A stretch of 64,000 bases of DNA from Paracentrotus lividus (GCA_940671915.1 CALNVZ010003426.1:10742398-10806397); one strand, 5' to 3'. Positions 1-14,395 are shown, numbered from the stretch's first letter. The notes: generated by a model not told the origin, from the letters alone. Numbers and translations: made by a program.

Positions 1-3000
1 GGCTCCAAAATCATATCATCCATCATATTCAAAGCAACACAACAGGGGGGAAAAGTTGCAAAATTTTTCGCACACAAAAATATTCACATATGGGACTACG
101 CACTAAATAAGGTCAGATAAAGAGGAAGATTGTCACGTTAAATGAAGGTTAAATGTTTCCAATTCACCACGTTACATGCATATGCCAAACACATACCAAA
201 ATATTATAGTTATTCATACCTAAAACATTGAATTTTGCTACAAGATGACTTCGTAAATACGCCGGGTTTTCAACAACTCAACTGTCTGCTGCGCTTCTAA
301 ACTAGATATCGATTACAGATATCGATAATTACAGAAAATGTGTTCACATCTTCTGGCGATAATAACTAAAATCTATCAGGCTGGTAAAATGATGGGTAAA
401 ATAAAATAACATGAATAAATTAAATGATCATACTACAGTGCTAGCTCCAGGCGGGGTGCAGGGGACGCACCTCCTATAGTTTGAAAACAATATCGGCTTA
501 CGTAGGCCCTACGTGTTAATATCCGTCCCCGCCCCCCGCCCTCGATCTCTCAATATTTAAATTTTTTCAAATATTTCCAGTTCCCCCCCCCCTCCTGAAA
601 AAAGGGGGAATCCAGTTATTGTCTCAAACTACATTGTATCATGATTTTGGATAACATAAGGGGAAAAATGCTGATTTTAATTCCAAAAATTAATTTTGTT
701 ACTTTTTTGGGGGGGGGGGCTTAATGCCCAGTTCTATTTTATTGGTAGTAGGCTACATAGGCCAATTTAAGTCTCTGCCAAGAGAGCTGCCCTATACTAT
801 ACTATATTGCAAAACTGTCCGTGAGGACGCCAATGAACTGAAACAGAAGAGGACGACCGCAAATTTTTAAACAGGTGTTCTACTTGAAACTCAAGAACCA
901 CCCCCCCCCCTCCTACATCCGCACAGGGCTTCTTCCGCACACAGATTTTAATCCTCCATCTTCTAAAAAGTTGCCGGAATAGGCTAGTATAAGCTAGTGA
1001 ACGAAACATATACAGCAACTTCTTAGGATTTGGGATAGGCCTACAAGTGTCTCCACTTCTCTGCATAAACTAACATTAATTGTCATGTTTGACTATAATA
1101 AAGCAACGCAGCCCCGTATGCATTTGTATTTCAACGAGATAAGTAGCGACGCACACAGTAAGCTATAAAAAGAAGAGAGAGAGAGAGATCAAATATGGTA
1201 ATCAAACCAATTGAAAGATATGCAGCCCTTTGCAACTCATGTAAACACAGGGTAATAACTTTCGCAAACTTTCACCCAAAACTTAAGGATTGGGGTTGCG
1301 TTTCCAATACCACAGAATGTGAGCGAGGTAGAGCTTTATAGCGTGGAGGAAGAAGTCAAGTTATAGTAAGAGAAAAGCGGAAAACATTAAGTACACGTAA
1401 ATGGGATGTATGGCTCGACCATTTTTAGTATCATGTTACCCAGTAATTTTTGCCTAAGTTAGTCCCAATATAATATTCCCAAAATAGCGATGAAAATAAC
1501 TGGCACTCCGCCATGATAACGACTTATTTGGAGTTAAATATATGGTTACTGTTAGGGTATAAAGGACACAATCTTTATTACCCTACCTTATAACCCTTTA
1601 ATCGCTTTATATATTCGAACATTAAAATGTAAATTGCGAATATCTTATCGACATTTTTATGAGGATTATGATACTCTAAATCACAATAGGGCTTGGCTAT
1701 GATCCAAACCACTAAAGCATTTACTTTTCTAAGAACCTCCGATCCTCTCCAACCTTGCAGAAGGGCTTATTGTAACACCATTTCATTTCCATCGCATATA
1801 AGTTTTGATGGTCTGAATACTAACGTTCAATTTATTAAGATACCAGATTTGCTAATGACATCCAGAGCAAACGCATTTTGCAACGAATAGGGCTAGACAA
1901 CTTCGTTCCTTTAAGCATGGATACTACTAGAACGTATCCATGCTTTAAGTAGGATACCCCATCAAAATTAAATCCCATAAATCCCATAAACAATATGACA
2001 AAATAGAACACAACAGTGTATTGTCTACATTGCGTTATGTCGGTCACGTCAATATGGGTTTTTAACTCGGGATAATCAATATGACTTTTGTCTTGGACAC
2101 AAGTATGTCTATTGAATATACATGTTAACGGTTGGCATTGAAGTAAAGATTGATCCGAGTAAATGGCGCTTTGGTTTCTCCACATAGAAACGTACATTCA
2201 AATAAAAACAAAGTTTTTACTTTTTACTTCAAGGGATTTTGAAGGTAAAAATGTATATTAGGCTCAGGTTCATACATTGTTCATATAATTATGTTCAAGG
2301 TGTGGATCCAGGGGCTAAGCGCGAGCTCAACCCCCCCCCCTCCCTCCTTCCCAACGTCATTATTATCCAGCACAGCCCCTACCACTAGACAAAGTTTTTA
2401 TGTGTTCGCCCCCCCCCCTTTCTCTCCCTTACTAAGAGGATATTTCAATCGGCCGATTTTGACAAGGACCTATTTTAGTACGTTAGAAGCATTTTAGTTG
2501 GAAATTTAATTAAGATGGAATAAGCAAAACTTTTTAAAATGTGGGCAGATACGTCGTTCGGGTCTTGTGTAATTTTGTTACGCAATTCGCACAATTGACC
2601 ATTTTTACGCAACCACACTAGATTGGGTAAACTGAATAGTGAATAGGTTCATATTATTCATCCACTCAAGGACTATAACATTCCAGTCTTTGAATAGGAT
2701 GGTAAATAGGATGATTATCTACAAACGCCAAGCAAGAAGTAAGTCCATCAGAATAGACAATTACACCATTTAAATTCAGCTGAATGGAATGTGTTGCTTT
2801 AAGCAATAATTTTGCAGCATCGGACCTAGTATTAGAAAATATGGATATGCAGCCGGTTAATTTGAAAATGGGGCGTACACACTTCAAATGTCGGGTAATG
2901 TTAGTGGATTCTCGTTGGGTAATTGTTATTTAAAAAATCACAATTCTTGGAAATTATTACTACAAGTGCCCATAGTTGATAAAAACTTAAAGAAATTTTA

Positions 3001-3432
3001 ACCAATATGTAGTGGACAGCATTTTGCCCAGTGTTGGTTAAAAGTTGGGCATTTTTTGGACAACTGTAAAAGCGTAGGCCTACGATTTGCGTTTTTAGTG
3101 GTTACTTTTGACGTTCAAGAGGAGATTTACACTCTATCTGCATTATAGCCACCATGATCAGTTTCCTAGATCAGTGCAATATTTATTTTTATCTAATACT
3201 TCTATCTCAAGACGCCAACACAGATACACTTTCTTCACTTGCGAAACTATTTCAGTAATAAAAAATAATGCGAAGGACAGTCAATTTCTAATGTCTACTC
3301 GAATGCCCACGCACTAATAAAAAAAAGACATCCGAAATCTCGAATTACTATACAAAGTTGATACAAAGTTTTATAAGGTGAACTGAATTAAACGTCTTCA
3401 TTTGGACCTTGGGATGTCTCCCATTAAAGAAA

Positions 3433-3437
<5 letters not shown>
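1..3437. other. Non-coding, no gene recognised
   Basis: AT-rich sequence with several poly-C or poly-G runs (590, 710, 900, 2330, 2410) and TAGGCCTA at 1036 and 3075. No open frame here shows family motifs or a convincing splice pair. Confidence 0.6.

Positions 3438-3477
<40 letters not shown>
3438..3477 (+). repeat. Poly-A run of about 40
   Basis: Uninterrupted A. It could be a retroposed tail, but no recognisable retroposon precedes it. Confidence 0.9.
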
Positions 3478-3480
<3 letters not shown>

Positions 3481-6400
3481 GATTTGATAATCTTATTAGA
3501 TTATAGTCAAACAATGAACAGCCAGTATAGAATAAACACAATAAGTATTATTTGAAATCGTTATGTGACCAGAACTATGCAAGAAATGCAGTTTTTAGTC
3601 GGAAAAACATCCTTCCAATACGACATTATCTTCTGCTTATTGTGAACTGACTGAATAGGAAGAGGTTGACTATCATGACTATTATCTTGATATATTTGAC
3701 AGCTCATTTATGTCAGAGAAGTTTTCAGATTTTACTGGTCAATTTCTGCAGATACTGAAGGGTATAAATAAGGTATGCATGTAAAACATAAATTTTCGGA
3801 CCACCCAAAGGAGTTGTTTTGTTCCTCGTGATAATATTCCCTCAGCACTGCGCACTTTGTGTTTTTTTATCTTTTTTTTTTTTCTTCTTCTTCTTTTTCT
3901 TTCGCTGCATTGTGGTCAATGAGTGGAAAACTATAAATTAACCCCCTACCCCCCCCCCCAAAAAAAAAGAGAAGAATCCACTCCCTTATCTAATTGAAAC
4001 AATCTTAATTCTCCTATAAGTTATACGCGTTTTAATATTGAATCATGCCAATTTTCTATGAGTATTTGCGAATAACCAGAGGTTGTCATATAGCTATAGG
4101 CCTACTGAGCGAGCGTTCTCGCCAGTTTCCTGTATTTATTAGGTAATTGTTAAAATGATAGATTTTGGTGCCCCTATAAAGCTCACTAATCGGATTGAAA
4201 TGGATTATGTTAATTTTTATAGTGTGGCTTATGAAAATGGGTAACGGGCAGTCCCCCCCCCCCTCCTCTTTCTTTCTTTCTTTCTTTCAAGGGAGATACG
4301 TCCAGGGACGTGGCAAGTGCTACCTTTGATGCGTTTGTGTGGATATGAACACCCGTATGTCTTCTCATAAAACGTAACTGAGATATATTGTGAAGATGTT
4401 CGGACTTTTTATGAAAGAAGTAAAGTTGCACAACATGAATAGATCCAACACACGTGAGAGGACTAATCTTCTTTACATCCTAAGTGCCAGATCAGTCATT
4501 ACACAGGAATGTAAAACTCTGCTCTAATGGAATATTCTAAAAAAGGTGGACCTGGTAACTACAACTAAACGATGCCTGGATATTTTGTTTTTTCAAGGAG
4601 GGGCCCATATTTGGTTGGGGCACAAGGAGAAGTATGGAGTTCTTGAAGTATCAATATGTATATAGGATAAATCTCAAAAAGAATAACACCCATGTCGAGG
4701 ATTGGTGTCCTTGAAATCCCCCCCCCCCCCAAAGAAAAAAAAAAAAAAATAAAAAAGTGTCAAAGAAAATGACTTTTTGCGTGGGACATTTTAGACTGGG
4801 GTTAGCACTTTTCAGCCTATATATTGACAAAAAAAGCAAGCAAATAGACTTTGCTATTTGCTAACCCATTAATATAGCTTCGTCCCAGAAAAATAAAAGT
4901 AAACTCAAATTTGAAGAGCCTCATATTAAAAACTTTCAACTTCATATGAACTTAAGTCTTTCAAATTTAAAGAGGTAACTCGATGCTATAATCTTTAAAA
5001 CGAAACCCACATTTGTAACGGGTGTGTGACGGTTGACTGAGCACTTGAAGCTATAAAAAAACAATAGTGTCAAAATGTGTCTCTGGTAAAGCAAGATTGT
5101 GGGCTTAAAGCACAACCTGCATTTCAATACGTCCAAGTAACCTTTTGTCGCTTATGAACGGACTCAGGAGAGTTTTAACTCGAAGCAATGAAATGATATG
5201 ATCAAGAAGGCTATGGGTTGTCTGCCAAAGCTGGCACAAGGTTGATTTTTTACAGAGGCAGTTTCAAGCATCTGCTTTGTCTATCCCAGACAACACAAGT
5301 AATCACTGGATAGAATCGACAGAAATTGAAAATATAATTTTCATAATTTTATATCTTCAAATATGGATTTAATTTTTTCTGGACGACGTCACTGTATAGT
5401 CTGCGTGTATGTAAATGACTAAAATATGTTGAACAAATTAACAATCGAAAGTAAATAAACTGTATATGGTCATACTGATGAGAGTCTATTTCATCTGAAA
5501 GTTTGGCGAAGGTAAATGCATGTAAAATTTCCGAAAGATTTTTTTTTTTTGGTTTTTTTTTTTGTCATAAATAAATAAGAGGTTATGAACCAATGCATGA
5601 CTTCACGATTCGAATGTTTTAGGTTTCCTCAAAATATTCTCACAACTGTACAGACAACTAAGTATGCATACAACTCCAAACATAATACAAACGTTAGCCA
5701 CCCAAGCAACTGAAACCATCCTGGGACTAATGACAAGACTCAGTAAGCAAGACTTGCTCAGAAAACAGGAACCTTAATGTTGTTCACTTTTCGTAAAATA
5801 ACATTTTCACTTATCTTTCTTCAATAACTGAGTGGTCAGATGTTCCTTTCACTATCCCTGATGTTTGTCTTTCTCATTTCTTTCTTCATGGACTAGAAAT
5901 ATTATTTTTTAAAGTCCACTTTCTGAAAATTTCCCCGCACGTTTTTGGACGGGAAAGGGCAAAAAAAAATAAGTGATTGTTTAATTTTTTTTTCATGATT
6001 TTGATTTGAAATGTATCCAAAACCTATTCACTGTGTCTTATAATGACATAGACATATGCTAATACTTAATTTGGGAGCTGAAAGTTATTGTAAAAAAGGA
6101 GAAAAACCTCAGATAAAACAACATTGACAAGGTTGCAAAATATTCATCAAAATATGGCAGTTTGGTCCACGAGGTCTCGTATTATGAGTGCGTTAGCCCT
6201 TACATTCCTCACGAAAAAAAAAAATCGTATTTTTCGATCTTCAAATATTGTAACGTTTTTGTTCAATCATCCGATAAATTACAGCTCAGACTCAACAAAT
6301 CAGACGTTTAGGGTAATCCCTGTAAATTCCCAATCAGACAGATTTTCGGTAATAAATCGACGTAGTTGTGGTTAGAATATTCCTAAATCGTGTATTTGTA

Positions 6401-6517
6401 ACAATACGAATCTCTTTTTTTAACTACATGTAACCCATTTTGTAAAGAGGTTTGATGATCTGGGTAATCAGAACTTTAACAATATTTCATGAGAGATGGG
6501 CTTGTAATGTTGAAATT
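3478..6517. other. Non-coding, no gene recognised
   Basis: AT-rich, with poly-C at 4255 and 4720, pyrimidine runs and homopolymers. No supported exon; possibly the intron of the gene starting at 7899. Confidence 0.6.
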
Positions 6518-6700
6518 AACAGTAAAACAAAAGCATCTAGATTATATATTTTGATTTGAATGTATGTAAACTCCTCCAAAATAGAATCACCATAGCACAA
6601 AATGTAACGATGAAACTAACAATAACACAAAGACATCTGGATGATTATGTTTGGATTTGAATGTATGTAAAGTCCTCCAAAATACAATCACCATAGAACA
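6518..6700 (+). repeat. Tandem duplication, two copies of about 92 bp
   Basis: Both copies contain ATTTGAATGTATGTAAA followed by TCCTCCAAAATA and AATCACCATAG, with scattered substitutions. Confidence 0.8.
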
Positions 6701-7829
6701 AAATTAGTGAAATTAAATTAATAATCAATATCTGTAATCACAAGCTGGAACTAAAATTACAAAGCAAGCAAAATAAAGTCCAGCCGAGCTCTGTCTTTAT
6801 TCCCTTTTCTACAGCCTGCTCTCTGCAGATCATGAACAATATTGATGAGAATATTACAAAGGGTAACGGTTTACTAATAAATCTAGGTAATGAAAAGGAG
6901 CATTAAAAACTATGGAAAGCTACAACTAATACATCATTACAACTAGTCCCATAAATTAATTTCGATGCAAAACATGCGACCTTCTTCTTAATCCACTATA
7001 TTTCCGGAGATCAGCAACACGATACTACACCTATAGTCGGTCAAGATGGTATTTGTATCATGATCAACTTAAAATTATTGAGGGCAAAGAGAAGATACAC
7101 GAAGATACACTCAGCACATGCGGGACAGCCCCGAAGATCTCCGAATCGAAGCGGAGGGATGAGAAGAGAGAGAGATGAAAAATCACACATGCCGGAACCG
7201 TTATGCATGCAAGTTTTCTGCAACCAAAAATATTTTCATCTGCAATAACATTGTATAATCATTGTAATAAAAGAGATATCAATGTACATCGTGAACGATC
7301 TAATCTAACTTATATCAATTAATTTTACTTAAAAGAATTTTTTTTATATAAAAAATTGTGTAACACGGGTGTGGCAATCTTTAAAAAACATCAATCGATA
7401 TTTTTGCTTTTCTACGTAATCGATTAGAATGGTCTATGAATATGATAAGATAAATTCATACTCCGTCATGAATATAGATGTGTGTATTTGTATTTATTGT
7501 TTACGGTTCTCCGTCAAATAAAAATGATAAACAATTGGAAATAAAAAAAGTGGAAGAAAAGTTTCGGAGGAGAGCGAAACGAGCGATGAAGCGCCACGGT
7601 AATAAGACCGCGAATAGCCACACCCTTTTCCATTTAACTAAGTAGTCACACCATATTCCCTTGTGCACACATATACACTGCACACATGCACACATAATAC
7701 CCTTTTCATAGCAAAAACACACACACACACAACGCACACACACGCACACACTCACACACGCAAGCACGCACTCACACACTTCGCATACCCATCTACAACG
7801 TACTCCCACGTGTAGAATGAAGTTCTTAC
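6701..7829. other. Probable first intron of the signal-peptide gene
   Basis: Directly follows the donor at 7829-7828 on the minus strand. Contains the CA-rich tract 7660-7800. No second exon seen. Confidence 0.4.
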
Positions 7830-7899
7830 CCTGTGCGGTCGATAAATGTACAAACATTAAGCAGCCAACGATGGCTAAAATAGTTCTGGAATCTGCCAT
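7830..7899 (-). CDS. First coding exon of an unidentified secreted or membrane protein (signal peptide)
   Basis: The ATG at 7899 sits in a strong Kozak context (ACCATGG); another in-frame ATG lies four codons upstream at 7911. The exon encodes a signal peptide, MADSRTIL then AIVGCLMFV and HLSTAQ, with a likely cleavage after the STA/Q region. It ends in phase 1 at CAGG before the donor GTAAGA, which is the usual phase for signal-peptide exons. The rest of the gene would lie at lower coordinates on the minus strand. I found no convincing second exon between 1 and 7829, so the first intron probably runs out of the window. Function unknown. Confidence 0.6.
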
Positions 7900-7911
7900 G
7901 GTTCTGGTCAT

Positions 7912-10503
7912 CAAAACCAATATTGCAGGAAAAATGTAGGCCTACTCCTAAGAGTAAAAGTAAGAAGTTATTTCAGAGAATTATTGCATATCCAGCCAAA
8001 ACGAAGCACAAATTATGAGATGGCTCCACCTTTCCACTGAGCTTGATCAATCCACACGTCCTGGCTTTTAACCAGTTAAGGATCAACTAAAGAAACTTTC
8101 GGGAAGACTGTGGGGGACAAACCGATTCACCTCACGCCAGAGCCACTCGGGTCAGTCTTTGATCCAAAACGAGGCGTCTCCTCTCAGTGAAGTGACACAG
8201 AAGCGCACAATACAATGGCGTCTTTTGAAGAAAAAAAAAGACTCTTACTGCCTGCGGACTGTATTGTAAGAAAGTCTTACTATCTCTCAAGGGTGGGGAA
8301 CAATAGTGAGAGTTAGTGTGATCAAAGCAGAATGGGAGAGCTTTGTCAGCTTTTACCACTATGTATAGAATTGGTGCCTCACCACGCCCCGGTCCGTGGG
8401 TCTCAGGGTGGGTTTCTAGGACCAATCAGCGAAGACGTTACTTTGGTTTTTTTACTCTTGTCATGCTTGAAGGGGCTCGGCCGTTCTTATTCTATTCGAT
8501 GAATGCCGACAGTAGGCCTACCCAAGACACCTAGTATTCAGTTAAAAAATATTTCACGTCGATTTGGCCGGACGGTATGAGCCCCCGTTTCTAAAGTCAG
8601 GCTGATCCTAAATCAAACAATGTGAAGAGACATAGAACTTTTCAAAAGGACATCTTCTATATCAATGGTACAAATATGCAGGGTTGAATATTATTGTGTA
8701 AAGATACAGTTTGTATAAAGGGTTACATCAGGTTTGGGGTTGCATAAGGCCACATGTCATGAGTTGGGTGTAAAATGCGTTACATGTCCAAAAAATTGTA
8801 GAAATGTTCATTGTCACAATCAAACATCTCTAGTTTCTTAGTAGTAAGTCAGACATGTATAAAAGTATATATATATTGAAAGCAGAGATTGAAAGGAGGA
8901 TGATTAACATATTTTTGTGCCTGTATAAGGTACGTCATAAAAGCTATACAGAGTGTTACAGGAAAAAATGGTTTGAAAAACTTCACAATTTTACGGGCGA
9001 ATAATTTCTTAATCTTTTCAGCAAATGAAATGAATCATCGTGGATTGTGTAAATAAGACGCTATGCTTCTCAAAAATATAAACTTGTAATACAAAATTAT
9101 TTTTTCTAACCGCGCTACAGGGTGTCAAAAAAAAAGAAAAAAAAAATAGCTATGCAAAAAGGGCAGAAATCCTGTCTTTTACACTTGGATTACAACTCAA
9201 ACAATTTTTTTTGCAAGTAATATGATTCCACTTAATTGTGTTTTTACATGCATGCAAAGAAAATGGCGAAAAATTACAATTATTGTAATAAAATTGCATG
9301 CGACAATTTTTTATGTCTGCAATGCATTGTCTATGAGGATGTATGCATTAAGTTTGTTTTAATTTATTAATTAATTGATTAAATTACTTTTGAGAAATCT
9401 TCTTCACATTGATCTAGAACCACATAAATCCACAAAAGAATGATATATCACTCAACCCATACAACCAATTGGCTGCAAAGATATAACGCAGCAAACAATA
9501 AGAAAGTAACAAAAATGGGAATTCCCTATGCTTTAACACGTGCCTCCACCGTAGGATCCTCCACCGTAGGATCCTCCACCCCTTACCCTACTCCACTAAA
9601 AGTATCTTTGTATTAAAACTGTCAGCATAACGAAGCTGAAACTTCACAGACATGTAGCCTGATAAATTATCTACAATATGAATTATTGCACAGCTTATGA
9701 CTGTACATCATTTTCATGCTACGTGAAATTTTTTTATAATTTTCACTCCAAAATGTAACGCCTCCACCCTTTTACAATACCCCAACTTGTGACACATGGC
9801 CATAACTAAATAAGAAGAGAGAATGGCAAAGTAAGTCGTAACTGTTTTTCAGGTATTTCATGAGTTGTCTTATACGAGCATGTTGAATAATATCAACAAT
9901 TGATAATTGGCACCAATGGTATACCTGTCTTGTAATAGTTCAAATTGAAAAGATTTTTCCTGGAAGAAAAGTAAGAAAGTTACTTTTTATGAAATTTTGT
10001 AAAGTATCTTATAGTGGGTAGTGAAAATACTGGGCTTTAGCGACAGAGCAATACAAAATGTTTGCATTCCTTATAATTATTCAAATACAATATATTATCA
10101 CGTATAAATATAATAGTTTATCATTATCTACTCTTCGAAAAGATATCTTATCAAATTAGAATGCATATAATTATACAAATGGCATATACGTGATACATTT
10201 TGAATTTCATTTCTTTTTATCACAGTTAAGATAATGTTTCTTTTCAAAGTGCATAACACAAAACCTCGACTTCAATGAAATATCTTATACACAATAGTTT
10301 GCATCATACATGAAACACAACTCTACACATTATATATTATTTATTAAGACATATTTCAGAATGACAACACAATCTGTTGATAACTATTGTACATTATTAC
10401 GCAACGAAAATGATCTGGCTACCATGACCATGATAACTGTATTTTGGAAAAGGATTGAACACCTTTGAGTGATATTGTGTTTAAAATCGCCACGTCAAGT
10501 ATA
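7912..10503. other. Non-coding; upstream region of the signal-peptide exon, then AT-rich DNA
   Basis: 7912-8530 is less AT-rich and may hold the promoter or 5' UTR of the minus-strand exon. TAGGCCTA occurs at 7937 and 8513. A short tandem, CTCCACCGTAGGATC, is repeated near 9545-9580. Confidence 0.5.
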
Positions 10504-11397
10504 CAGTGTGTCCCACAAAAATACTAATGTCACTTTAGATGGGTATAATGTTAACAATTTCAATACTATATGAATGATATCTCTTCACCCGTAAACTACG
10601 ATTCATTTTCTGCAACTGGGTGAAATTTTTTGTGATATGGTCCAATAATCACAAAGATATGAGCATTTTTTCTTCACACACCAGGAAACCTCTCCATCCA
10701 AGTTTTGTATTAAGTAGTACCGGGTATACCGAATAAAAGAAACCTAAAATTGATCATTAATAATTTGAAAAATATTTCAGTAGTGATTATGATATTTATA
10801 TCACTGTAAAGTGCAACTCATTACCATTGTAATGATATGTCCCTCAGCCCACCAATATGACGCATCGCTGAACCCCATTGTTTTGAAAAAGTCGTGCACA
10901 GTTGTGATTGTTCACTTTCATGCTCCACGACATGCGTTATTCGAAGGTGCTTCAAAGGAAACCCAACTTTGATCATCAATGAGTGTGAAAGTGAACCACT
11001 CACAATTTTGCAAGACATATTTAAAACAATGGGGTTCCGTGATACATGATATTGGTGAGCTGAGAGAGGTATCATTAAAATAGTAATGAGTTACACTTTA
11101 CAGTGATATAAATTTCATAATTACTACTGAAACTTTTTTCAAAGTATTAATGATCAAACTTGGGTTTGTTTTATTCGACACATCCGTTACTTCTTAAACT
11201 TCGATGGAGAGGTTTCCAGATGTGTTTTGACAAAATGCTCATATCTTTGTGATTCTTGGACCATATCACATAAGATTTCATCCAGTTGTAGAAAACGAAT
11301 TGTAGTTTACGGGTGTAAAGAAATAAACAATATAATTTTGTAATCTTAATATTATACCCATCTAAAGTGCCATTAGCATTTTTTGTGAGACACACTG
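10504..11397. mobile_element. TA-flanked foldback, Tc1/mariner-like, non-autonomous
   Basis: Left end CAGTGTGTCCCACAAAAATA and right end TTTTTGTGAGACACACTG, flanked by TA on each side. Inverted arms run several hundred bp (AAACTACGATTCATTTTCTG against its diverged complement). I see no transposase ORF. Confidence 0.75.
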
Positions 11398-11399
11398 TA

Positions 11400-13157
11400 T
11401 AAATTATATTGGTTTAGTCAAGACAGTCTGAACATTCTTATGAAACAGCCAAATAAATAATAATTAGAAGAAGAATAAGAATTTTTGGTAATGTATTTCA
11501 GAAAATAAAAATAAAATCTGCAATTAAACAAATAAAAAGCATGCAATAATGTTAAAAGACCCCAATTATAGTAATTTATGGAATAACAATATACAAAACG
11601 ATAATTTTAATTTTTTTTTTTCATTTCCATCTTATGGAAATAGTATGTCTATACACATGATATATGCGTGAGGTACACAAAAAGGATCCACTGAGATTGC
11701 GTACAACTCCAGCCCGCTTCGTATTATTACATTTTACAATTAAATGGAGCCGTTGATGATGGGAACATCATAAACTTCTCACCTAATGACAAACTATCAT
11801 TTAACAATAACACCTGATGTCTAAAATCTCGGCAAGTATTGACCTTTATATTAACATGAAGCCCCCAACAATGTGAAGAACTTTTTAGCACCGCTATTTC
11901 TCTATTAAAATTCGTTCAGCACAGTAATAGATCATAAAACTGGTCTATCTAGATTTCTCATTTACTATTTTACAACTTGCTCCGAAAAATGCTGTTTTTG
12001 TTTTGTTTTGTTTTTGTTTTGTTTTTGTTTTGTTTTTTTGTTACGTCATATTGAAGTATTGCGTACATGAATATCTATCGCCAGTTCTAATAATTTATTA
12101 TGTATCTCTATTAATGGATAGCACACGAAGATTGGAAAAATGCACCGTCAATTCTACTATAAATATCTGTCTTTAAACTCATTGTATTTTCTTTTCAAAT
12201 ATTATAAGCTTTTTATTAAATTAAGCTTTTGCTCTACGAAAGCACCATCTTTCTTATTTATATATACATGTATATCACTTTACAGTCATGTAACAAATAT
12301 AAAATTCTTTCAAACTTTGGACTGTATCCAACAGGGCGATACCTTCACATCGTAATACCGAAGCATATCACATTGTTTAATTAGCTGCAAATATTTTTGA
12401 ATTTTCTTAAAATATTGTTCTTGGAATAATGACTTCGAATTTCAATTGGATTTTCAGCTTATGGCAAACAACATTGTGGGTGTACAATGAGGACTATTGT
12501 TAAATATATTTTAACCAAAATTAATGATTACTGATAATGCCTCAGTCATTGCAAGGTCTGAAATACAAATGAGTCACATCGACAATGAATATAAATATAT
12601 TTAATGATCTTCAAAGTATGTAGGTCTGGGTGTATGATTGATTCGACTTTTTATGTAACTCTCTTCTTTCAATATCAAGGAATGAATTTATGCATAGCTC
12701 AGAAAAGGATTTACAGTGTAGGTGATTTCGGAGAGGAACCTTCAAAAGAACGACAAAAAAAACCTCAATGAAGATTAGAGAAAGAAGAGAATTAAAGAGA
12801 AAAAGAAGAAGGGAGATGAAATGATATACAGAATAGGATTGGGAAGTGGGGGGGATTTTGTAACAAAAAGGGGAATCGGGACTAAGCAAAACTAAAAGAA
12901 AGTTTACCAACGAATGCCAGAATTAAAGTGAACGAGTTACAAATGGATGATTAGAAAAAAAAAGGGTACAAAATACCTGTTTTCAGATCGCCAGTGTGCT
13001 GTTACATAACTATCGATTGTATCGTAGCAGCCTTATTCCGAGCACTGTCAAATTCAAGCATTAGATTCAGATTATACAGATGAGGATTACAGTTGCTTTA
13101 TAGGATTAGGATGTTCTTATATGGGCACTCTATCCATGATTGTGAATTGTGTTCTAA
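11400..13157. other. Non-coding, no gene recognised
   Basis: AT-rich with a TTTTG-type run at 11994-12035 and a GA-rich stretch at 12770-12860. No supported feature. Confidence 0.6.
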
Positions 13158-13545
13158 GGGTGCTATCTCACTTCGCGGAGACGTCTCCGCGACAGAATAA
13201 AAATCCGTCTCCGCGACGGATAAAAAGTGTTAGAGACGTCTCCGAGACGTCTCCGAGACGTCTCCGCGACAATTTATGAAAAAAATCTAAAGTAGTCCCA
13301 GCTCCGTCTTCGAAAATTAGGAGACGTCTTCGCGACAATTTATTTAAAAAAAAAAAATCTGAAGTAGTCCCAAATCCATCTCCTGATTTTCAGAGACGGA
13401 TTTGGGACTACTTCAGACTTTTTTCATAAATTGTCGCGGAGACGTCTCGGAGATGTCTCGGAGACGTCTCTTATACTTTTTATCCGTCGCGGGGACAGAT
13501 TTTTATTATGTCGCGGAGACGTCTCCGCGAAGTGAGATAGCACCC
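13158..13545. mobile_element. Foldback element A with GAGACGTCTC arrays
   Basis: Long inverted arms: GGGTGCTATCTCACTTCGCG at the left is matched by its complement at 13526-13545. The interior has tandem GAGACGTCTC palindromes and TCCGTCGCGG blocks. It is non-coding. The same family recurs at 20865-21100 and 23298-23617. Confidence 0.85.
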
Positions 13546-13716
13546 CAAACGAGGCTGTCGAGATACAATATTGAATTAAACTTTTTATGTTACATTCCTC
13601 AGGGATCAGAATGAAATAACAAGGTAACGGGTAACAGTAAGGGATAACGGATTTCCAAACAAATTGCCTATTTGTTTCACTACCATAGTTTGATCAACAA
13701 TACGGATCAGAACTAA

Positions 13717-13875
13717 GCAAACTTTAAAAAGGTTTATATCGTGCCAATACGTTTTTACGGACCGAAATACTGGAATTCATTAACTGAAGATATAAAGACT
13801 TCCCTGAGCTTAAACGTTTTCAAAAACAAATTTAAAAAACACATTCTTTCACAGTACACAGCAAATTCAAGATGA
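13717..13875 (+). pseudogene. LINE reverse-transcriptase ORF C-terminus (CR1/L2/Rex-like), 5'-truncated
   Basis: The frame reads VPIRFYGPKYWNSLTEDIK and then FKNKFKKHILSQY before TGA. This is the GPKxWNSLPxxIK...F(K)xxLKxxL ending typical of CR1/L2-type non-LTR retrotransposon ORF2. An in-frame TAA at 13714 marks decay or truncation just upstream. Confidence 0.75.
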
Positions 13876-14395
13876 ACAAAGCAGTACCCACCCACCCGAC
13901 CACCTCCCCATCCACTCTCTCGCCAACTTCCTCCTTTTCTTCCTTCACTTTCTATTCTCATATTCAACATACCCTTGTTATGTTCTTCCTCCCTTTTTTT
14001 TTACTCATGAATCATCTTTTCTCCCTCCCATCGTTATTCACTTTACATTATCATTTTGTAAAATAATATGTATATATATGCGTAGAATTTATATTTGAAT
14101 AGCACAACATAAAATAATGGAATTGCTATGCGTTGTATTTTTTTTTTCACTTTATAGGGGCATGTAATCTACAAGCCATGCTTTTTAACATGTCTCTTAT
14201 TCTGTTTTTTCTTCAAATGCAACAAGATATTTATGCCTAAGATTGTGCTTTAAATTTCAATTAATTTTGTAATACGTTGTTTTTAAGATTATGTTTATAT
14301 GATTGTTATGTTATTTTTTTGTTTTTTTTTCCTGAAAGAACGGAATTAATAAATACTGAATAAATACTGAAAAAAATACTGAAAATACTCAAAGA
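13876..14395 (+). mobile_element. 3' UTR and tail of the LINE remnant
   Basis: Sequence downstream of the ORF end closes with a short tandem tail of AATACTGA-type units at about 14346-14388. CR1/L2 elements characteristically end in short tandem repeats instead of poly(A). Confidence 0.6.

Noticed and set aside
2666-2887. Possible exon (73-aa open frame, minus strand)
   Set aside because: The acceptor-like AG lacks a pyrimidine tract, no donor fits and the translation has no family signature.
8090-8106. Heat-shock element upstream of the signal-peptide exon
   Set aside because: GAA and TTC blocks are present but separated by three bases instead of two.
8944-9130. Another TA-flanked CAGTG-type foldback
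   Set aside because: The left end resembles TACAGAGTGTTACAGG, but no inverted partner is present.
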